From the NCBI RefSeq assembly GCF_000498395.2, contig NZ_CP010979.1:3162001-3226000 (forward strand): 64,000 bases of DNA. The letters are read 5' to 3'. Below the pieces are notes generated by a model. The model worked only from the letters and a program-made list of their open reading frames with translations, was not told the DNA's origin and searched no databases. The position numbers and the translations under genes are program-made. The stretch comes from Pseudomonas putida S13.1.2. GTDB taxonomy: Bacteria > Pseudomonadota > Gammaproteobacteria > Pseudomonadales > Pseudomonadaceae. Shown here piece by piece: positions 60,641 to 64,000 of the stretch. Numbering within the stretch: the first letter of the stretch is position 1; every line of letters starts with the position of its first letter.

Positions 60641-61849
60641 TCAATCCTGGCTGGTAGCGCCGATACGGTGCAGCGACAAGTCAGCACCTTGGAACTCCTG
60701 CTCATGGCTCAAGCGCAGCCCATGCAGCGCCCTAATTGCGCCATACACGGCAAAGCCGCCGGCCAATGCCACCACCACGCCCATCAGGCTGCCCAGCAAC
60801 TGGCTGACCAGGCTGACACCGCCCATGCCGCCCAGTGCCACCTGGCCAAAGATGCCGCAGGCAATGCCACCCCACACGCCACACAGGCCATGCAGTGGCC
60901 ACACGCCCAGCACGTCGTCGATCTTCCAGCGGTTCTGCGCTGCGGTGAAGGTCCAGACAAACAACGCGCCGGCCACCAGGCCGGTGGCCAGTGCGCCAAT
61001 CGGGTGCATCAGGTCGGAGCCGGCGCAGATCGCCACCAGGCCGGCCAACGGCCCGTTGTGCAGAAAGCCTGGGTCGTTACGGCCGGCCAGCAAGGCCGAG
61101 AGGGTGCCACCGACCATGGCCATGAGCGAATTGATCGCTACCAGGCCGCTGACGCCTTGCAGCGTCTGGGCACTCATCACGTTGAAGCCGAACCAGCCGA
61201 TGATCAGAATCCACGACCCCAACGCCAGAAAGGGAATGCTCGACGGCGCAAACGCCACCAGACGGCCGTCGCGGTAGCGCCCACGGCGCGCGCCCAGCAG
61301 CAACACCGCCGCCAGGGCTAGCCAGCCGCCCATGGCATGCACCACCACCGAGCCTGCAAAATCGTGGAAAGGCGCACCGAAGCGGGCCTGCAACCAGGCT
61401 TGCAGCCCCAGGTTGCCATTCCACACCACACCCTCGAAGAATGGGTAGATAAACGCCACGATCAACGCCGTGGCACACAATTGCGGCACAAAACGCGCGC
61501 GCTCGGCGATGCCCCCAGAGATGATCGCCGGGATCGCCGCAGCGAACGTCAGCAGAAAGAAGCACTTGACCAGCGCATAGCCATGGTCAACTGCCAGCGC
61601 CGCTGCCGGCTGGAAGAAATGGACACCGTAGGCTATCCAGTAACCGATAAAGAAATACACCAGCGCCGAGATGGCAAAGTCGCTGAGGATCTTGGACAAG
61701 GCGTTGACCTGGTTCTTGTGGCGTACCGTGCCCACCTCAAGGAACGCGAAGCCGGCATGCATGGCCAGCACCAGAATGGCGCCCATGAGAATGAACAGAG
61801 TGTTGGAACCGTGGACCAGGGAGTCCATTGCGCTGTGCATGTTTTCCAT
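60641..61849 (-). CDS. amt: ammonium transporter (Amt)
   Basis: A 402-aa membrane protein with about 11 helices. The pore His pair is in FAGSVVVHAMGGWLALA and PLHGLCGVWGGIACGIFG. Other family segments are LVHGSNTLFILMGAILVLAM, FAFLEVGTVRHKNQVN and GWFGFNVMSAQTLQGVSG. It imports ammonium/ammonia. ATG 61849 is chosen by the family N-terminus. A sigma-54-like promoter and NtrC-like sites lie upstream. No glnK gene adjoins, which is less usual for amt. Confidence 0.93.
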   Translation of the reverse strand: MENMHSAMDSLVHGSNTLFILMGAILVLAMHAGFAFLEVGTVRHKNQVNALSKILSDFAISALVYFFIGYWIAYGVHFFQPAAALAVDHGYALVKCFFLLTFAAAIPAIISGGIAERARFVPQLCATALIVAFIYPFFEGVVWNGNLGLQAWLQARFGAPFHDFAGSVVVHAMGGWLALAAVLLLGARRGRYRDGRLVAFAPSSIPFLALGSWILIIGWFGFNVMSAQTLQGVSGLVAINSLMAMVGGTLSALLAGRNDPGFLHNGPLAGLVAICAGSDLMHPIGALATGLVAGALFVWTFTAAQNRWKIDDVLGVWPLHGLCGVWGGIACGIFGQVALGGMGGVSLVSQLLGSLMGVVVALAGGFAVYGAIRALHGLRLSHEQEFQGADLSLHRIGATSQD

Positions 61850-61863
61850 GAAATAGGCAGACC

Positions 61864-61880
61864 TGCTGAAAAGGCACCAG
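61864..61880 (-). promoter_or_regulatory. sigma-54-like promoter of amt
   Basis: On the minus strand, CTGG-TGCCTTTTCA-GCA has the invariant GG and GC separated by exactly 10 bases as in RpoN promoters (TGGCAC-N5-TTGCA). The core is a partial match (TGGTGC). It ends 15 bases ahead of the amt start. Confidence 0.6.
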
Positions 61881-61903
61881 GACAGTTCAAGAACCTGCAT
61901 CCC

Positions 61904-61944
61904 TGCACCAAATCGGTGCCAGCCCCCTGCCCTGTTTGGGTGAC
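61904..61944. promoter_or_regulatory. NtrC-like sites upstream of amt
   Basis: TGCACC-AAATC-GGTGCC (61904-61920) differs from the NtrC palindrome TGCACC-N5-GGTGCA by one base. TGCCCT-GTTTG-GGTGAC (61928-61944) is a weaker second site 24 bases away. They lie just upstream of the sigma-54-like element, fitting nitrogen control of amt. The rest of the 312-base gap 61850-62161 shows no gene. Confidence 0.65.
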
Positions 61945-62161
61945 CGGGTCGGAGCCTGCGTGGTTTTTTCTTGGGTTTGTCGTGGATTGGGTTAAGGTTT
62001 ATCGGTACCCGCTGCGCTAGCGCCCTGAATCGGCGCAACAGCTGCCAGCGGCGCCCCGCAACGTGGCAATGCCTTAGCAAGGCCCATACCAGCACCGGCA
62101 CTTGAACCTTCGGCGCGTGCTATTACTCGAACTACCATCACTCATCGACAGGGAGAGGCCC

Positions 62162-62476
62162 ATGGCCAGCAAATCGGCAAAGACTGCACAAGAGATTCTG
62201 ATGGCTGACTTCCAGGCGTTGGTACGCGACACCGAGAGGTTGCTGGCCGACACTGCCAACCTGGCCGGCGACCAGGCCGACGAATTGCGCGAACAGATTC
62301 ACGACCGCCTGACCCAGGCCCGCGAAACCCTGCAACTGACCCAGGACTCGGTGCGCCAACGCGGCCAGGCTGCGCTGGGCAGCGCCGAGCAGTACGTGCA
62401 GGAAAACCCGTGGCAGGCGATCGGCATCGCGGCCGGCGTCGGCGTGTTGATCGGCCTGCTGGCCAACCGGCGCTAA
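62162..62476 (+). CDS. YqjD/ElaB-family (DUF883) membrane-anchored protein
   Basis: A 104-aa protein. The N-terminal two-thirds is amphipathic and coiled-coil-like (LVRDTERLLADTANLAGDQA, DRLTQARETLQLTQDSV). A C-terminal hydrophobic segment (WQAIGIAAGVGVLIGLLANR) anchors it in the inner membrane. E. coli YqjD binds ribosomes in stationary phase; the role here is assumed by homology. GGGAGAG lies ahead of ATG 62162. It begins a three-gene unit with YqjE- and YqjK-like genes. Confidence 0.9.
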   Translation: MASKSAKTAQEILMADFQALVRDTERLLADTANLAGDQADELREQIHDRLTQARETLQLTQDSVRQRGQAALGSAEQYVQENPWQAIGIAAGVGVLIGLLANRR

Positions 62477-62485
62477 GGGGTTCCC

Positions 62486-62860
62486 ATGGAGAATGACGCC
62501 AACGGCGCCGGCGCCTCGGGCAAGCGCCTGGGCGCGGCTGCGCTGGGGCTGCTGCACAGCCATATCGAACTGTTCGGCATCGAGTTGCAGGAGCAAAAAG
62601 GCCGCACCTTGCGCCTGCTGCTGTTCGCAGGCCTCGCCTTGGTGTTCGCCCTGCTGTTGCTCACAGCCCTTTCCGGGTTGTTGCTGGTGCTGCTGTGGGA
62701 CAGCTACCGCCTGGCCGGCATCATCGGCCTGTGCGTGTTCTATGGCCTTGCCGCGCTGTACTGCGGGTTGCGCCTGAAGGCAGCGGTGTTCGACGAATCG
62801 TCGCCATTCGGGGCCACCCTCGAAGAACTCGCCAAGGACCGGGAGCGCCTGTTGCCATGA
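62486..62860 (+). CDS. YqjE/phage-holin-family membrane protein
   Basis: A 124-aa protein with two membrane helices (TLRLLLFAGLALVFALLLLT and LAGIIGLCVFYGLAALYCGL) between a polar N-terminus (LLHSHIELFGIELQEQKG) and a charged tail (FGATLEELAKDRERLLP). This matches the YqjE group of Phage_holin_3_6. No sign of a lytic role here; it is a standard companion of YqjD. The gene starts 10 bases after the YqjD-like stop and overlaps the next gene by 4 bases. Confidence 0.88.
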   Translation: MENDANGAGASGKRLGAAALGLLHSHIELFGIELQEQKGRTLRLLLFAGLALVFALLLLTALSGLLLVLLWDSYRLAGIIGLCVFYGLAALYCGLRLKAAVFDESSPFGATLEELAKDRERLLP

Positions 62861-63186
62861 GCCTGCCACAACTGCCAAACACCCGTAACCCGCGCGAACT
62901 GCGCAAAGCACTGCTGCGCCTGCGCATGGAAATGCACCGCCAGGAAATCCGCCATGAGTCCGGGCAACTGATGGAGCCGCTGCGCCGCGTGCGCGGCATG
63001 GGCAGCTCGCTGCACGAAGGGCTGGGGATCAAGCATGCGCCTCTGTGGGGGATTGGTGCCGTGGTGGCGATGGGTTTCCTCACTGGCAAGGGCGTGCGCA
63101 GCGGTAACCTGGCGCGTCTGGTGCGCCTGGGCGGCAGCCTGCTGCCGCTGGTGCGCCTGTACCTGCAAGGCAACCGCCGCCCCTGA
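62857..63186 (+). CDS. YqjK-like hypothetical protein
   Basis: A 109-aa basic protein. The N-terminal half is highly charged (RELRKALLRLRMEMHRQEIR), and the second half has a hydrophobic stretch (APLWGIGAVVAMGFLTGKGV) and a basic end. It is the last gene of the YqjD-E-K-like unit, with an ATGA overlap at its start. Function unknown; probable membrane-associated partner of the two upstream proteins. Assignment to YqjK rests mainly on position. Confidence 0.75.
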   Translation: MSLPQLPNTRNPRELRKALLRLRMEMHRQEIRHESGQLMEPLRRVRGMGSSLHEGLGIKHAPLWGIGAVVAMGFLTGKGVRSGNLARLVRLGGSLLPLVRLYLQGNRRP

Positions 63187-63202
63187 ACACTGCACGTTCC
63201 TT

Positions 63203-63297
63203 TGCAGGAGCAGCCTTGTGCTGCGAAGAGGCCGGCCCGGCAACACACGTGTATCGATCAAACGGGCCTCTTCGCAGCACAAGGCTGCTCCTACAGG
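63203..63297. repeat. REP pair
   Basis: TGCAGGAGCAGCCTTGTGCT at the left and AGCACAAGGCTGCTCCTACA at the right face each other around about 40 bases. They form a long hairpin between the YqjK-like gene and dgt. Confidence 0.85.
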
Positions 63298-63333
63298 ATA
63301 TGCTGCTTCCTTCGATCCACAGGAGAATGCGCC

Positions 63334-64000
63334 TTGGACTGGCACACCCTGCTCACCCGCGAACGCCTGGGTAAAGCCCTCTATAGCGCCGATGAACTCG
63401 GGCGCAGCCCCTTCCACAAAGACCATGACCGCATCATCTTCTCCGGCGCCTTCCGCCGCCTTGGGCGCAAGACCCAGGTGCACCCGGTTACCAGTAACGA
63501 CCATATCCACACGCGCCTGACCCACTCGCTGGAAGTCAGCTGTGTCGGTCGCTCGCTGGGCATGCGCGTCGGCGAAACCCTGCGCGACAACCTGCCGGAC
63601 TGGTGCGCCCCCAGCGACCTGGGGATGATCGTGCAGTCAGCCTGCCTGGCCCACGACATCGGCAACCCACCCTTCGGCCACTCCGGCGAGGACGCCATCC
63701 GCCACTGGTTCCAGCAGGCCGCCGGGCGTGGCTGGCTGGATGACATGAGCGACGACCAGCGGGCAGACTTTTTGAATTTCGAGGGCAACGCCCAGGGCTT
63801 TCGCGTACTCACCCAGCTGGAGTATCACCAGTTCGACGGTGGTACCCGGCTGACCTATGCCACCCTCGGCACTTACCTCAAGTACCCCTGGAGCGCACGC
63901 CACGCCGACGCCCTGGGCTACAAGAAGCACAAATTCGGCAGCTACCAGAGCGAACTGCACCTGCTGGAACAGATCGCCCGTAAGCTGGGCATGCCGCAAC
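63334..64000 (+). CDS. dgt: deoxyguanosinetriphosphate triphosphohydrolase (C-terminus cut by window edge)
   Basis: The frame is open from a TTG start to the window edge (222 codons). TTG 63334 has AGGAG 8 bases upstream and starts at [20 protein letters not shown], so it is taken as the start. The HD-domain metal site is visible: [37 protein letters not shown], and [16 protein letters not shown]. The family member hydrolyses dGTP to deoxyguanosine and triphosphate and so shapes dNTP pools. The rest lies outside the window. Confidence 0.92.
   Translation, partial: MDWHTLLTRERLGKALYSADELGRSPFHKDHDRIIFSGAFRRLGRKTQVHPVTSNDHIHTRLTHSLEVSCVGRSLGMRVGETLRDNLPDWCAPSDLGMIVQSACLAHDIGNPPFGHSGEDAIRHWFQQAAGRGWLDDMSDDQRADFLNFEGNAQGFRVLTQLEYHQFDGGTRLTYATLGTYLKYPWSARHADALGYKKHKFGSYQSELHLLEQIARKLGMPQ

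Overview
The window looks like core chromosome of a Pseudomonas putida-group bacterium. Supporting signs are the high GC content, the coding density, near full-length matches to Pseudomonas housekeeping proteins (PsrA, LexA with a SulA-type partner, SthA, extended GapB, PdxB, AcnA, RlmM, PA1571 family), and many intergenic REP palindromes of the P. putida type. From memory the gene order resembles the copRS-lolCDE-sthA-gapB-mfd-nagZ-psrA-lexA-topA-fadBA-uup-slt-moaB-pdxB-acnA-aer-dgt stretch of P. putida KT2440; no alignment was run. There is no prophage, insertion sequence, integron or CRISPR array. Both ends cut genes (a cupredoxin at the left, dgt at the right).

Layout. 1-2.5 kb: copper sensing, with a cupredoxin gene divergent from copRS and a CopR-box match between them. 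2.8-6.1 kb: lolCDE lipoprotein export, followed by a PilZ protein and a phosphodiesterase. 7.5-12 kb: redox and carbon metabolism (sthA, apbE, gapB). 12-19.4 kb: mfd, a CsiV-like gene and a SWIM/SNF2 helicase. 19.8-23.5 kb: nagZ, an L,D-transpeptidase, psrA with two overlapping operators, and the SOS unit lexA-sulA with two LexA boxes. 24.4-30.8 kb: topA, a DUF1653 gene and the fadBA beta-oxidation operon. 31-43.8 kb: universal stress protein, Uup, Slt, MOSC protein, CheV, a degenerate Hpt-like protein, a NarL-type two-component pair, a lipid kinase and a glycosyltransferase. 43.8-51.7 kb: moaB-moeA, a small lipoprotein, tRNA-Pro(CGG), a chemoreceptor, an ABC exporter, pdxB and tusA. 51.7-52.5 kb: an unusual non-coding imperfect palindrome with a hexanucleotide repeat. 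52.5-64 kb: rlmM, acnA, aer, a pseudouridine synthase, an SOS-boxed unknown small gene, an M15 peptidase, a glutaredoxin-like protein, amt, a YqjD/YqjE/YqjK-like membrane trio, and dgt.

Regulation read from the DNA is the most informative part. Sites found are CopR (cupredoxin/copRS), PsrA (psrA), LexA (lexA-sulA and, separately, an uncharacterised 102-aa gene), sigma-28 promoters with an identical TCAA-N15-GCCGATAC core (cheV and aer), and NtrC plus sigma-54 elements (amt). Two promoter-hairpin units look like small-RNA genes (about 31.2 kb and 42.4 kb). The best candidates for undescribed biology are the LexA-boxed 102-aa gene at 59.4-59.7 kb, the arm-spacer-arm element at 51.8-52.4 kb, and the two small-RNA candidates.
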